In this document: piece after piece, positions 1 through 6,707 of the stretch
How the letters are laid out: every line of letters starts with the position of its first letter
Position numbering within the stretch: position 1 is the stretch's first letter
Origin: Microcaldota archaeon
GTDB lineage: Archaea > B1Sed10-29 > WALL01 > WAMD01
Assembly (NCBI GenBank): GCA_027077895.1
Contig: JALWQZ010000032.1
Location: 1-9,901, forward strand
Direction: 5' to 3'
Length of the DNA stretch: 9,901 nt
The notes under the pieces: model-generated
The model's input: only the letters and a program-made list of their open reading frames with translations
Databases searched by the model: none
Told to the model about the DNA's origin: nothing
Made by a program: the position numbers and the translations under genes

Positions 1-1448
1 ATTCTAAGTCCATCCGGCAAATTCGGAAACTTAGTAATTCCAGGCGTGGAATCAACCAAGATGGTGTTATTAACATCGTTCCAAAAGTATGCCTTTAATA
101 ATTTGTGATTACATGTGTATGTCATTACTGCATAGTTCTTGTGTGGGGTAACACTCGTTATATTGCATTCAAACTTACTAGTATCAACTGAAACCTTCAC
201 ACAATCCTGACTTGATTGATTACCATATTTACCTATAACACAAATAGTGTGGTTTCCATTTTGGAGGTTTAGGCTCATGGTGCGGCGACTGGTCGTGAAT
301 TGATTGCCATCAACCAAAACCTCAAAACCAGAATCGGTTGTGCCCCGAAATGATACTGAAACATTAGCATCATCCGTATAATACACTCCATCGTAAAGTT
401 TGCCAGAAACGTGAGTTATCTTCACGGGATAACCAATGCTAACCCTTTTTGTCATGATGTCTTCAGCACCGTATGGATCCCTGACAGTCAGTTGGACTGA
501 AACATTACCAGGTGTGGTGAAAGTGTGGGAAACAACCTTGTTGCTGCTTGCCCCACCGTTACCAAACCTCCAATGGTAAGTAATGCTATCACCATTAGGA
601 TCATAACTCGATGATGCATTAAATGTTGCATTAAGTGGTGGGTACCCCTTGACAGGGTTTATTGTGAAGTTGGCAATTGGCGCTTGGTTCCCTGTGTTGT
701 TCGTGACTGTTATATATGACCAGTCCACATAGCATGCGGGTATTGCAATCTTAACCCACCTGAATGTGCCGTCGTAGTGTATGGTAGCAGAGTAATCCTT
801 CCAATGTTGGGGATATTCAGGATGACCATCCATATCGTAAGAAGTGGCTGTCGCGTTGTAGACCTCTATCCACGTCTTGTTATCAGCAGACACGTATATG
901 TGGACAGGTGACTCACAACCACTTGCTCTTCCAGGTCTGTACGTAGCGTATATTGTATAATTTCCCGTTAGAACATGCTGAAGGTCATGAACATGTGCCT
1001 TTACATACCAGTTGCAGCAGTCCTTGCCACCTTGGCACCATTTTGGAGACCATTTCATGAAGGGATCAGGTATTGAGTAGCCTATGCCATTGCCACACGT
1101 CTCGTTGTACTCAACGTATGTAGGTTCTGAACTTGGGAGTGCTGAAACATTAACCCTTGCATTTGGATCATGTGGAAAGTAGATTAATGCCTTTTGTGAG
1201 TTTGGTTTAACAATCCAGTGGTTTAGACCAGATACAGTTTTGCCAGTGAAGACCTTTGCCCAGTGATTGTTTTGGTATGAATAAACAATCACATCATGTG
1301 CAGTGGTTTTGGCGATTATTGATATTGGTCCAGACACGCCTGACACTAACCAAGTATCATTGTACTTGGTTAGAGTGAGGGCACTGGAGAAACCAGCAAG
1401 TATCAAAAACATAATCCAAAGCAGGAATAGATTTTGTAGTCTCATCAT
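1..1448 (-). CDS. Secreted PKD-domain surface protein, C-terminus outside window
   Basis: The open frame runs without a stop from 1448 to the left edge and encodes the first 482 residues of a longer protein. Residues 1-23 form a signal peptide with a hydrophobic core and probable cleavage after Ala23. Residues about 105-248 look like a galactose-binding/discoidin-type beta sandwich (IYVSADNKTWIEVYN, then FRWVKIAIP). Residues 257-339 form a clear PKD domain (APIANFT, SYDPNGDSITYHWRFGNG, VQLTVRD), with the usual WDFGDG changed to WRFGNG. An Ig-like segment follows (340-423). There are 16 N-x-S/T sequons and ten cysteines (118, 138, 144, 145, 178, 239, 403, 416, 428, 446), fitting an exported, disulfide-bonded glycoprotein. 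Two ATGs are adjacent (1448, 1445); GGAGGG sits 3 bases before the first, and the second has the more usual spacing. Ligand and function are unknown: adhesin, S-layer-associated protein or glycan binder are all possible. Codon use and CTAG content differ from the genes right of 2013. Confidence 0.88.
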   Translation of the reverse strand, partial: MMRLQNLFLLWIMFLILAGFSSALTLTKYNDTWLVSGVSGPISIIAKTTAHDVIVYSYQNNHWAKVFTGKTVSGLNHWIVKPNSQKALIYFPHDPNARVNVSALPSSEPTYVEYNETCGNGIGYSIPDPFMKWSPKWCQGGKDCCNWYVKAHVHDLQHVLTGNYTIYATYRPGRASGCESPVHIYVSADNKTWIEVYNATATSYDMDGHPEYPQHWKDYSATIHYDGTFRWVKIAIPACYVDWSYITVTNNTGNQAPIANFTINPVKGYPPLNATFNASSSYDPNGDSITYHWRFGNGGASSNKVVSHTFTTPGNVSVQLTVRDPYGAEDIMTKRVSIGYPVKITHVSGKLYDGVYYTDDANVSVSFRGTTDSGFEVLVDGNQFTTSRRTMSLNLQNGNHTICVIGKYGNQSSQDCVKVSVDTSKFECNITSVTPHKNYAVMTYTCNHKLLKAYFWNDVNNTILVDSTPGITKFPNLPDGLR

Positions 1449-1451
1449 AAA

Positions 1452-1457
1452 CCCTCC
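1452..1457 (-). promoter_or_regulatory. Shine-Dalgarno GGAGGG for the PKD protein
   Basis: GGAGGG on the minus strand lies 3 bases before ATG 1448 and 6 before ATG 1445. It is a full anti-SD match and the only strong one in the window, where most other genes look leaderless. Confidence 0.75.
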
Positions 1458-1505
1458 AGAGTGTTAGGGTAACAAAATTTCCCATCTCTTTTATCAGTGT
1501 AATAA

Positions 1506-1513
1506 TATTTAAA
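1506..1513 (-). promoter_or_regulatory. TATA box (TTTAAATA) of the PKD protein gene
   Basis: TTTAAATA on the minus strand matches the archaeal box A, with the A-rich bases CAAACAA just upstream as a possible BRE. An initiation site about 26 bases downstream (near 1483) gives a leader of about 35 bases that carries the GGAGGG site. Confidence 0.6.
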
Positions 1514-1533
1514 TTGTTTGTCGTTACCGCCAA

Positions 1534-1558
1534 GTTGTTACTTCACAAGAGTTACAAC
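1534..1558. repeat. Imperfect inverted repeat in the 1449-1706 spacer
   Basis: GTTGTTAC (1534-1541) and GTTACAAC (1551-1558) are inverted copies matching at 7 of 8 positions, separated by 9 bases. They lie about 50-75 bases upstream of the predicted start of the PKD transcript and about 150 upstream of the Suf operon start, so they could be an operator. The rest of the spacer holds only promoter elements and AT-rich sequence with no gene that I can support. Confidence 0.25.
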
Positions 1559-1676
1559 ACATATATTAACGCCAAATTCATAACGACCAGAAGGACAGCA
1601 TAACACGTAAAAATATTGTCATCACACAATCACAAAGTCAGGTGTAATAAACAGGGGGCAAATTTGACCATAGTTC

Positions 1677-1684
1677 TATTTAAA
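1677..1684 (+). promoter_or_regulatory. TATA box (TATTTAAA) of the Suf operon; sets the start at 1707
   Basis: The box centre (1680.5) is 26.5 bases before the ATG at 1707 and only 14.5 before the ATG at 1695. Archaeal initiation about 26 bases after the TATA centre predicts a leaderless transcript starting at 1707, so the upstream ATG should not be in the mRNA. Confidence 0.6.
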
Positions 1685-1706
1685 CAAAATTAACATGAAA
1701 CATACC

Positions 1707-2048
1707 ATGGTAACAAAAGATGAGATTCTGGAAAAACTGAAAACGCTAACAGACCCAGAGATAGGAGTTGACGTTGTAAACCTGGGGCTAATATATGAGG
1801 TTGATGTGGACGACAGCGGAAACGTCAGAATAAAGATGACATTGACGACAATTGGATGTCCTTATGCTTACTGGTTAGTTGGTAAGGTCAAGGAGGCAGT
1901 GGAGAATATTCCAGGGGTTAAGGATGTAGATATCTACCTTACATTCAATCCTCCGTGGAGCCCAGACATGATGAGTGAAGAGGCAAAGAAAAAATTGGGA
2001 TACAGTGGTCAAAATGCTGAAAATAACGAACCTAAAAGCGAAGGTTAA
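1707..2048 (+). CDS. MIP18/DUF59-family Fe-S assembly factor (SufT-like)
   Basis: This is a 113-residue single-domain DUF59 protein. It has the DPEIGVDVVNLGLIY motif near residue 16, the TIGCPYAYWL segment with the family's conserved cysteine (Cys51), then VKDVDIYLTFNPPWSPDMMSEEAKKKLGY, the usual end of the domain. Family members help deliver or mature Fe-S clusters on client proteins in the cytosol; adjacency to sufC and sufB supports that role here. The leaderless start at 1707 is preferred over ATG 1695 because of TATA spacing. The last 14 or so residues (after KKLGY) are polar, are not part of the domain, and are encoded over the beginning of sufC (35-base overlap, 2014-2048). It contains no CTAG, unlike the genes that follow. 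Confidence 0.9.
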   Translation: MVTKDEILEKLKTLTDPEIGVDVVNLGLIYEVDVDDSGNVRIKMTLTTIGCPYAYWLVGKVKEAVENIPGVKDVDIYLTFNPPWSPDMMSEEAKKKLGYSGQNAENNEPKSEG

Positions 2049-2709
2049 TGGCAAAGAGATATTGAAAGGAATAAATCTAGAAATAGATAAAGGGTTGTAC
2101 TTCTTAATGGGACCAAACGGTGCAGGGAAGTCTACACTAGCAAGGGCGCTGTCAGGAGATCCAAGTCTAGAAGTCAACGGAGAAATCACGTTAGACAACA
2201 AGAAGATAAGTGAATTAGGGCCAGAAGACAGGTTCAAGTTAGGATTGTTCATGGGCTACCAGATTCCACCTGAGATAAAGGGAGTGAAGGCAAGGACACT
2301 GCTCGAAAAGGCACTTGAAAAACATGGAAAAAGAGTGGACCTAGACGAACTAGCGAAGATGGTGGGATTGTCTCCAGGTATACTTGAAAGGGATGTAAAT
2401 GTTGGGTTCTCTGGGGGAGAAAGAAAGAAACTAGAACTGCTGCAACTCCTAGCATTCAAACCCAGGTACGCGATTCTAGACGAACCAGACTCTGGGGTTG
2501 ACATGGATACTCTAAGAAAACTAGGTGGAGTCCTTAACTCATGTAAAGACGCATGTGGTATTCTGGTGATCACCCATACAGGAAACCTGCTAAAATTCAC
2601 AGAGCCAAAAAAGGTGTTCATACTTGCAAACGGGCGAATCGTCTCTGAAGGCGGGCCAGAACTTGTCTCGGACATTGAGGAAAGAGGATACAGCATGGTG
2701 ATAGAATGA
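2014..2709 (+). CDS. sufC: Fe-S cluster assembly ATPase SufC
   Basis: This is a 231-residue ABC-type ATPase. It has Walker A GPNGAGKST (33-41), a Q-loop with Gln83 in GYQIPPEIKG, the ABC signature FSGGE (132-136), Walker B AILDEP (153-158) and the H-loop histidine at 188. It has no membrane segments. The YQIPPEI region and DEPDSGVD are typical of SufC and not of transporter ATPases. SufC powers cluster assembly on SufB. An open frame reaches back to ATG 1975, but MLKITNLKAKV is the normal N-terminus, so 2014 is chosen; this leaves a 35-base overlap with the DUF59 gene. Its stop overlaps the sufB start (ATGA at 2706-2709), implying translational coupling. Length is normal for the family. Confidence 0.96.
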   Translation: MLKITNLKAKVNGKEILKGINLEIDKGLYFLMGPNGAGKSTLARALSGDPSLEVNGEITLDNKKISELGPEDRFKLGLFMGYQIPPEIKGVKARTLLEKALEKHGKRVDLDELAKMVGLSPGILERDVNVGFSGGERKKLELLQLLAFKPRYAILDEPDSGVDMDTLRKLGGVLNSCKDACGILVITHTGNLLKFTEPKKVFILANGRIVSEGGPELVSDIEERGYSMVIE

Positions 2710-3926
2710 ACTGGTGGGACGAGGTCAGGGAAAAGGCGAAGGACTGGAGAAACCTTCCAATGCCAGAACCAAAACTAGACCTGGAAAATATGAAGATTGC
2801 ATCAAAGGAGGACATTGAAACCGCTAGAAAATCGGCTGAAGAAATCCTAGAGAGACTAGGGATAGGTGACGAGGAGAAGGACATGCTCCTAGGGAGAACT
2901 GTCCAGGAAAACAACCAAATAGTTTACAAGGCAATGCGGGAGGGATTAGAAAAACAGGGCGTGATAATTGAGGAGATGAACCTAGCAGTAAAGCGATTCC
3001 CTTGGTTAAAGGATTATTTCTTCAAAATGCTCCCTGTTAACGAAAATGCATTAACTGCATATCACACAAAATACTGGGATAACGGCGTATTCGTGCATGT
3101 GAAGAATAACGTGAAGTCAAAGTCAGCGATACACGCATACTTCCTCCTAAACGAGTCTAGTTTTGCACAGACACCACACTCAATAATAATCGCCGAGGAG
3201 AACTCAGAGATTCACCTAGTCGAAGGATGTAGTGCACCGTCCATCGTTGAGAACGCCCTCCACGTCGGTGGGACAGAGATATACGTCGGAAAAAACTCTA
3301 AGGTGTTTCTCACAAAAATGCAAAACTGGCCAGAGTATGTCCACACTAGGCCACTGACTTACGCTAGGGTAGAAAAGGGCGGCGAGTTGCACCTAGTGAA
3401 TATAGTCCTAGGGGGCGGAAGGACAACGGTAGAACATCCCAGGATAGATATAGTTGGAGAGAACGCTAAGGTGGTTGTTAGGGAAGTCGTGCTCTCCCAG
3501 AAGAACGCAATTGTGGACCTAGGTACGTACATACACCACAACGCAGAGAACACATCCAGTCAGATAATTTCAAAGACGGTTGCAACGGACGAGAGCAGGG
3601 TCATAACTAGGGGAGTTATCTACGGGCACAAGAGAAACACAAAAGGCTACTTCTCATGCGACGGTATGATATTAGGGGACAAGGCAAAGGCAGAAACCTA
3701 TCCCGGACTTGCTGCGGATCTGTCTGACTTGCAGTTAAACCATGAGGCAAGTTTTGGAAAGGTGGCAGAGAAGGAAGTAACATACCTTAGGACCAGGGGG
3801 TTCACAGAAGAAGAGGCAGTGGAAATGATACTAAAGGGATTTGTGTCTCCAGCACTGGTGGACGTACCACTAGAATTTAGAGTAGAAGTTGAAAAGATAA
3901 TTGAACTAGCGGCCAAGGGGTTCTGA
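2706..3926 (+). CDS. sufB: Fe-S cluster assembly scaffold SufB
   Basis: A 406-residue SufB/SufD-family protein. The beta-helix core carries EGCSAP, and the C-terminal part carries CDGMI with Cys318 and LNHEAS with His346-Glu347. These correspond to the cysteine and His-Glu pair needed for cluster assembly in E. coli SufB, so this is a functional SufB type and not SufD. The C-terminus (TRGFTEEEAVEMILKGF) is also canonical. It is shorter than E. coli SufB (about 495) but longer than the shortest archaeal forms. It is the last gene of the operon; no SufD and no cysteine desulfurase lie in the window, so the scaffold is probably a SufB homodimer with two SufC, as proposed for archaeal minimal SUF-like systems. 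Start at the ATGA junction. Its final 21 bases overlap the opposite-strand peptidase gene. Confidence 0.95.
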   Translation: MNWWDEVREKAKDWRNLPMPEPKLDLENMKIASKEDIETARKSAEEILERLGIGDEEKDMLLGRTVQENNQIVYKAMREGLEKQGVIIEEMNLAVKRFPWLKDYFFKMLPVNENALTAYHTKYWDNGVFVHVKNNVKSKSAIHAYFLLNESSFAQTPHSIIIAEENSEIHLVEGCSAPSIVENALHVGGTEIYVGKNSKVFLTKMQNWPEYVHTRPLTYARVEKGGELHLVNIVLGGGRTTVEHPRIDIVGENAKVVVREVVLSQKNAIVDLGTYIHHNAENTSSQIISKTVATDESRVITRGVIYGHKRNTKGYFSCDGMILGDKAKAETYPGLAADLSDLQLNHEASFGKVAEKEVTYLRTRGFTEEEAVEMILKGFVSPALVDVPLEFRVEVEKIIELAAKGF

Positions 3927-4310
3927 TTTTCTTTTTAGATACTCTCTCCAGACTGCAGACACCTGCCTCTCGGTCACTCTCCACTTACCAAAATGCCTGT
4001 GGGAAACCAGTGCCCCAGAAAAACTCTTGGGTATATGCATCAACTCGTGGATGACCGTCTTCTTCTTCTCATCCACCGGGAGTTTGTCAAACCTCTCAGA
4101 CATGACTTCTATAACGTATGACGGCTCCCAGCCAAACGCCTCCTGAAATATCCTAGACAGCCCCCAGATTCTGGCAACCGCCCTAGTATTGCTACCCCTA
4201 CTCCTGACGAATCTAATTCTAGATAGGTCAATATAGTTCCAATCAAGCGTGTCTACTATATCCCTGGCCATCATCGCAACGTCAGGCGCCGGTTCGTATT
4301 TTGGTTTCAC
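3906..4310 (-). CDS. Putative small zinc metallopeptidase (HELMH)
   Basis: A 134-residue protein with the zincin motif HELMH (His88, Glu89, His92) followed by SHRHF (His104, His106), where a third metal ligand could lie. It has no signal peptide or membrane segment, so it is probably cytosolic. It resembles a family of small predicted metallopeptidases shared by archaea and some phages; the substrate is unknown. The N-terminal half has the pattern YIDLSRIRFVRSRGSNTRAVARI, typical of that family as I recall it. The start is GTG 4310, supported by a TATA box centred 26.5 bases upstream (leaderless). The stop TAG (3908-3906) lies inside sufB, giving a 21-base tail-to-tail overlap. It is divergent from the prenyl synthase gene. 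Confidence 0.82.
   Translation of the reverse strand: MKPKYEPAPDVAMMARDIVDTLDWNYIDLSRIRFVRSRGSNTRAVARIWGLSRIFQEAFGWEPSYVIEVMSERFDKLPVDEKKKTVIHELMHIPKSFSGALVSHRHFGKWRVTERQVSAVWREYLKRKSEPLGR
3927..3936 (+). terminator. T-tract terminator after sufB
   Basis: TTTTCTTTTT directly follows the sufB TGA. Archaeal RNA polymerase terminates at such U-tracts without needing a hairpin. The tract lies inside the opposite-strand peptidase gene, where it encodes a Lys/Arg-rich tail. Confidence 0.5.
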
Positions 4311-4318
4311 ACTAGTGT
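4309..4318. repeat. 10-bp perfect palindrome ACACTAGTGT
   Basis: The palindrome covers the predicted transcription and translation start of the peptidase gene and abuts the TATA box of the prenyl synthase gene, a position where a bound dimer could affect both promoters. CACTAGTGT recurs at 9437-9445, inside the first codons of the antiporter gene. CTAG is common here, so chance is a real alternative. Confidence 0.3.
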
Positions 4319-4326
4319 TTTAATAA
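4319..4326 (+). promoter_or_regulatory. TATA box (TTTAATAA) of the prenyl synthase gene
   Basis: The centre (4322.5) is 25.5 bases before GTG 4348 and 34.5 before ATG 4357. This favours a leaderless GTG start and argues against ATG 4357. Confidence 0.5.
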
Positions 4327-4332
4327 ACAAAG

Positions 4333-4340
4333 TTAAAAAA
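4333..4340 (-). promoter_or_regulatory. TATA box (TTTTTTAA) of the metallopeptidase gene
   Basis: On the minus strand the centre (4336.5) is 26.5 bases before GTG 4310, fitting a leaderless transcript. It lies on the far side of the opposing promoter's TATA box, only 6 bases away from it. Confidence 0.5.
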
Positions 4341-4347
4341 TTGATTG

Positions 4348-5448
4348 GTGAGGAAAATGGAGACTCTAGCAGAAAATGCATTGAAAAAACTGAAGGAGGT
4401 TCACAAGCCAGAAATAGATAAAAGGTTAGGACAGAAGATAATGGAAGAGAAGAAGTACTTCCCACTAGAACACGAGGCGTTTGAGAAGGAGGTTGAGTTC
4501 TTATACGACTTTAATATGCGTGGGGGAAAGAGGTTGAGGCCTGCGTTCATAGTTGAAGGATACTTAGCGGTTGGTGGAGAAAACATAGATGCCGCGTACG
4601 ACGCAAGCATTGCAATAGAGGGTAGCGAGGCCTACCTACTCATACACGATGACATAATAGACAACGACACTTTGAGAAGAGGGAAACCGACAATGCATGT
4701 TATGTACAAAAATTACCTAGAATCCATTGGCCTGGGCAGCAGAGCGGTGGAACTAGGAAAATCCCTAGCGATAGTGTCTGGAGATCTACAGGCAGTGATG
4801 AATTACCACTGGTTGCTGGAAACAGACTTCCCGGACGAACTGAAAACAAAGGTGGTCTTGAAATTCAATCACATATTGAGACTGACAAACTACGGGCAAC
4901 TCCTGGACATAACCCTAGAGACATTACCAATAGAGAAGGTCAAGGAGGAGGACGTCATAACCGTCCATTCGTTGAAAACGAGTGCATACACAATATGGGG
5001 GCCACTACAGATAGGCGGGGTTCTAGGTGAGGCAACAGAGGATCAACTAAACGCATTCTACGATTACGGGTACAACCTAGGAATCGCATTCCAATTGCAG
5101 GACGACATACTAGGTTTGTACGGAGATGTGAAGAAAACTGGAAAACCTGCCCACTCTGACTTGAAGGAGGGGAAGAGGACTCTTCTTATAGTAAAGGCCC
5201 TAGAAAACGCCACAGAGGAGCAAAAGAGAGAGTTATTGGGGATACTAGGCAAAAAGAACCTGACGGATGAAGAAGCAGAGATTGCAAGGGATATTGTCAG
5301 AGAAACAGGTTCGCTGGAGTACAACAAGAAACTCGCAAGAGAATTAGCAGAAAAAGGCCTAAACGCAATAAAGAATGCAGACATTGAAAAAGAACCAAAG
5401 GAGTACCTGATTGGCATTGCAGAATTCCTGATAAATAGAGATGTCTAG
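4348..5448 (+). CDS. idsA: Geranylgeranyl-diphosphate-type trans-prenyl synthase
   Basis: A 366-residue all-alpha prenyl synthase making the C20 (possibly C15) precursor of archaeal ether lipids from IPP and allylic diphosphate. Motifs are GGKRLRP (IPP binding), first Asp-rich motif DDIID (residues 101-105) and second motif DDILG (252-256), followed by the family's GKPAHSDLKEGKRTLL. The residue five before the first motif is Tyr and four before is Leu, the arrangement linked to C20 chain length in archaeal enzymes. Start: GTG 4348 fits leaderless TATA spacing; ATG 4357 (METLAENALKKL) preceded by GGTGAGG is the alternative, and TTG 4345 is less likely. The stop TAG shares a CTAG with the stop of the convergent pmbA gene. 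Confidence 0.93.
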   Translation: MRKMETLAENALKKLKEVHKPEIDKRLGQKIMEEKKYFPLEHEAFEKEVEFLYDFNMRGGKRLRPAFIVEGYLAVGGENIDAAYDASIAIEGSEAYLLIHDDIIDNDTLRRGKPTMHVMYKNYLESIGLGSRAVELGKSLAIVSGDLQAVMNYHWLLETDFPDELKTKVVLKFNHILRLTNYGQLLDITLETLPIEKVKEEDVITVHSLKTSAYTIWGPLQIGGVLGEATEDQLNAFYDYGYNLGIAFQLQDDILGLYGDVKKTGKPAHSDLKEGKRTLLIVKALENATEEQKRELLGILGKKNLTDEEAEIARDIVRETGSLEYNKKLARELAEKGLNAIKNADIEKEPKEYLIGIAEFLINRDV

Positions 5449-6707
5449 GAGATTAGTTTCCCTTCAGTAACTAGGTAGGGCGTGATCAAATCACCTCTTT
5501 TGTAATCCTGTTTGCTGGCTAGTGATACCGCCCTAAACAACTCATATACATTCCCTACAAACAAGCCACCCTTAACAGGTATCTCATCACCACTCTTATG
5601 CAACACGCCGTAGTTCAGGGTTAAAGAAAATGCACCAGTCTTCGGATTTGCATTGTGGAATCCCATCAACTCCTTTATCATTAAGTAATTGTCCAAACCA
5701 TCGAGGTTCTCCCTCTCGTCAAAGTCCAAAACGATGTTCGTCACGTCAATGGATATTCCTCCCCCATTAGACCTAACTCCATTACCCGTAGACTTGGTTC
5801 CAACTCTCGCAGCAGTCAGCGTGTCATAAAGATATGTTTTCAAAATCCCTTCTTCAACTATATGCTTCTTCTGTGTAGGAATCCCCTCAGAGTCAAATGA
5901 TGAAGAAGATGGCATATACGGTATCCAAGGATCCTCTATGATGGTGAGTTTACCTAGAACTTCCTTGTCTAATTTCCCAACCCACGGACTAGACTTAAGC
6001 CTAACCTCATCCCCGTCAACTGCATCGAGAATGATATCAACAAAATCGCCGATAACATCTGGATGTAAGACAACCACCCCGTCCCAACTCTGTTTTTTAG
6101 CCTTTGAATTCTCAATCGCCATTTTACCTGCGTTTTTCCCCAACTCCCTAGGATCAAAATCAGGAAGTCCAGAGTAATGGAAATCGTATCCAGTTCCTGT
6201 TTTGTAAATTGCAGAGTAGTAGGCGGAGATACTGTTTGAGTACTCCATCAGATCAATCCCATGCGAGTTAACTAGACTCGTCTGTATAGAATTTAGCGAA
6301 ACACTGCCCTCCATTGGACTGGCGCCAGTTCCATTTATTGAATCAATACCGTCTGTCACAAACTCAATCAGATCATCTAAATCAAGTTTGTCTAGGTCAT
6401 TTGACCACGTTTTGACCTTTTGGTACTTCCCCGAGTCAGGTAGATGGTACCCCTCAACCTTCTCAGAGAATTTGAGCAATTTCATGACACTTCTCAGCAC
6501 CCTAGGAAACTGGCTCCCATCAGTAAAACTAGTTGAGACAACTCGCCCATTCTTAACTAGCCTTAGATAGTACCGCACACTATTTTTGTAGTTAACAACG
6601 TCTATATTTTCCCTTTCGTAACCGACTTTATAACTAGAATAGACGTGCCTTTCTATTTCAGCCTCCCCAAATTTTTCTGCTTTCTTAAGCATTGATTCAA
6701 GACTCAT
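5445..6707 (-). CDS. pmbA: TldE/PmbA subunit of the TldD-TldE protease
   Basis: A 420-residue member of the TldD/PmbA (peptidase U62) family. It shows the family pattern, including KTGTGYDFHY, the VVLHPDVIGDF stretch, STGNGVRSNGGG, and PVKGGLFVGNVYELFRAV near the C-terminus, but it lacks the HExxxH zinc site found in the partner upstream. It is therefore the non-catalytic TldE-type subunit, which pairs with TldD to enclose the active site; the bacterial pair degrades unfolded peptides and processes some modified peptides. The archaeal substrate is unknown. ATG 6707 overlaps the tldD stop (ATGA), which fixes the start and implies co-translation. The stop codon is convergent with, and overlaps by 4 bases, that of the prenyl synthase gene. 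Confidence 0.94.
   Translation of the reverse strand: MSLESMLKKAEKFGEAEIERHVYSSYKVGYERENIDVVNYKNSVRYYLRLVKNGRVVSTSFTDGSQFPRVLRSVMKLLKFSEKVEGYHLPDSGKYQKVKTWSNDLDKLDLDDLIEFVTDGIDSINGTGASPMEGSVSLNSIQTSLVNSHGIDLMEYSNSISAYYSAIYKTGTGYDFHYSGLPDFDPRELGKNAGKMAIENSKAKKQSWDGVVVLHPDVIGDFVDIILDAVDGDEVRLKSSPWVGKLDKEVLGKLTIIEDPWIPYMPSSSSFDSEGIPTQKKHIVEEGILKTYLYDTLTAARVGTKSTGNGVRSNGGGISIDVTNIVLDFDERENLDGLDNYLMIKELMGFHNANPKTGAFSLTLNYGVLHKSGDEIPVKGGLFVGNVYELFRAVSLASKQDYKRGDLITPYLVTEGKLIS

Noticed and set aside
1449..1694. CRISPR array, small RNA gene or mobile-element end in the spacer
   Set aside because: There are no regularly spaced repeats, no terminal inverted repeats with target duplication, and no stable G+C-rich structure.
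1975..2013. Upstream ATG extension of sufC
   Set aside because: The extra 13 residues are unrelated to SufC N-termini, while MLKITNL at 2014 is typical.
1875..2709. Minus-strand open frames opposite the Suf operon (for example 1875-2252 and 2256-2696)
   Set aside because: They are serine- and leucine-rich shadows of strongly conserved DUF59 and SufC frames, with no recognisable domain and no promoter.
3906..4310. Phage-derived remnant because similar peptidases occur in phages
   Set aside because: No other phage gene is nearby, and its CTAG content matches the neighbouring genes.
3906..5448. Possible pyrrolysine reading of TAG codons
   Set aside because: TAG ends three genes here exactly at the expected family ends, so it is used as an ordinary stop.
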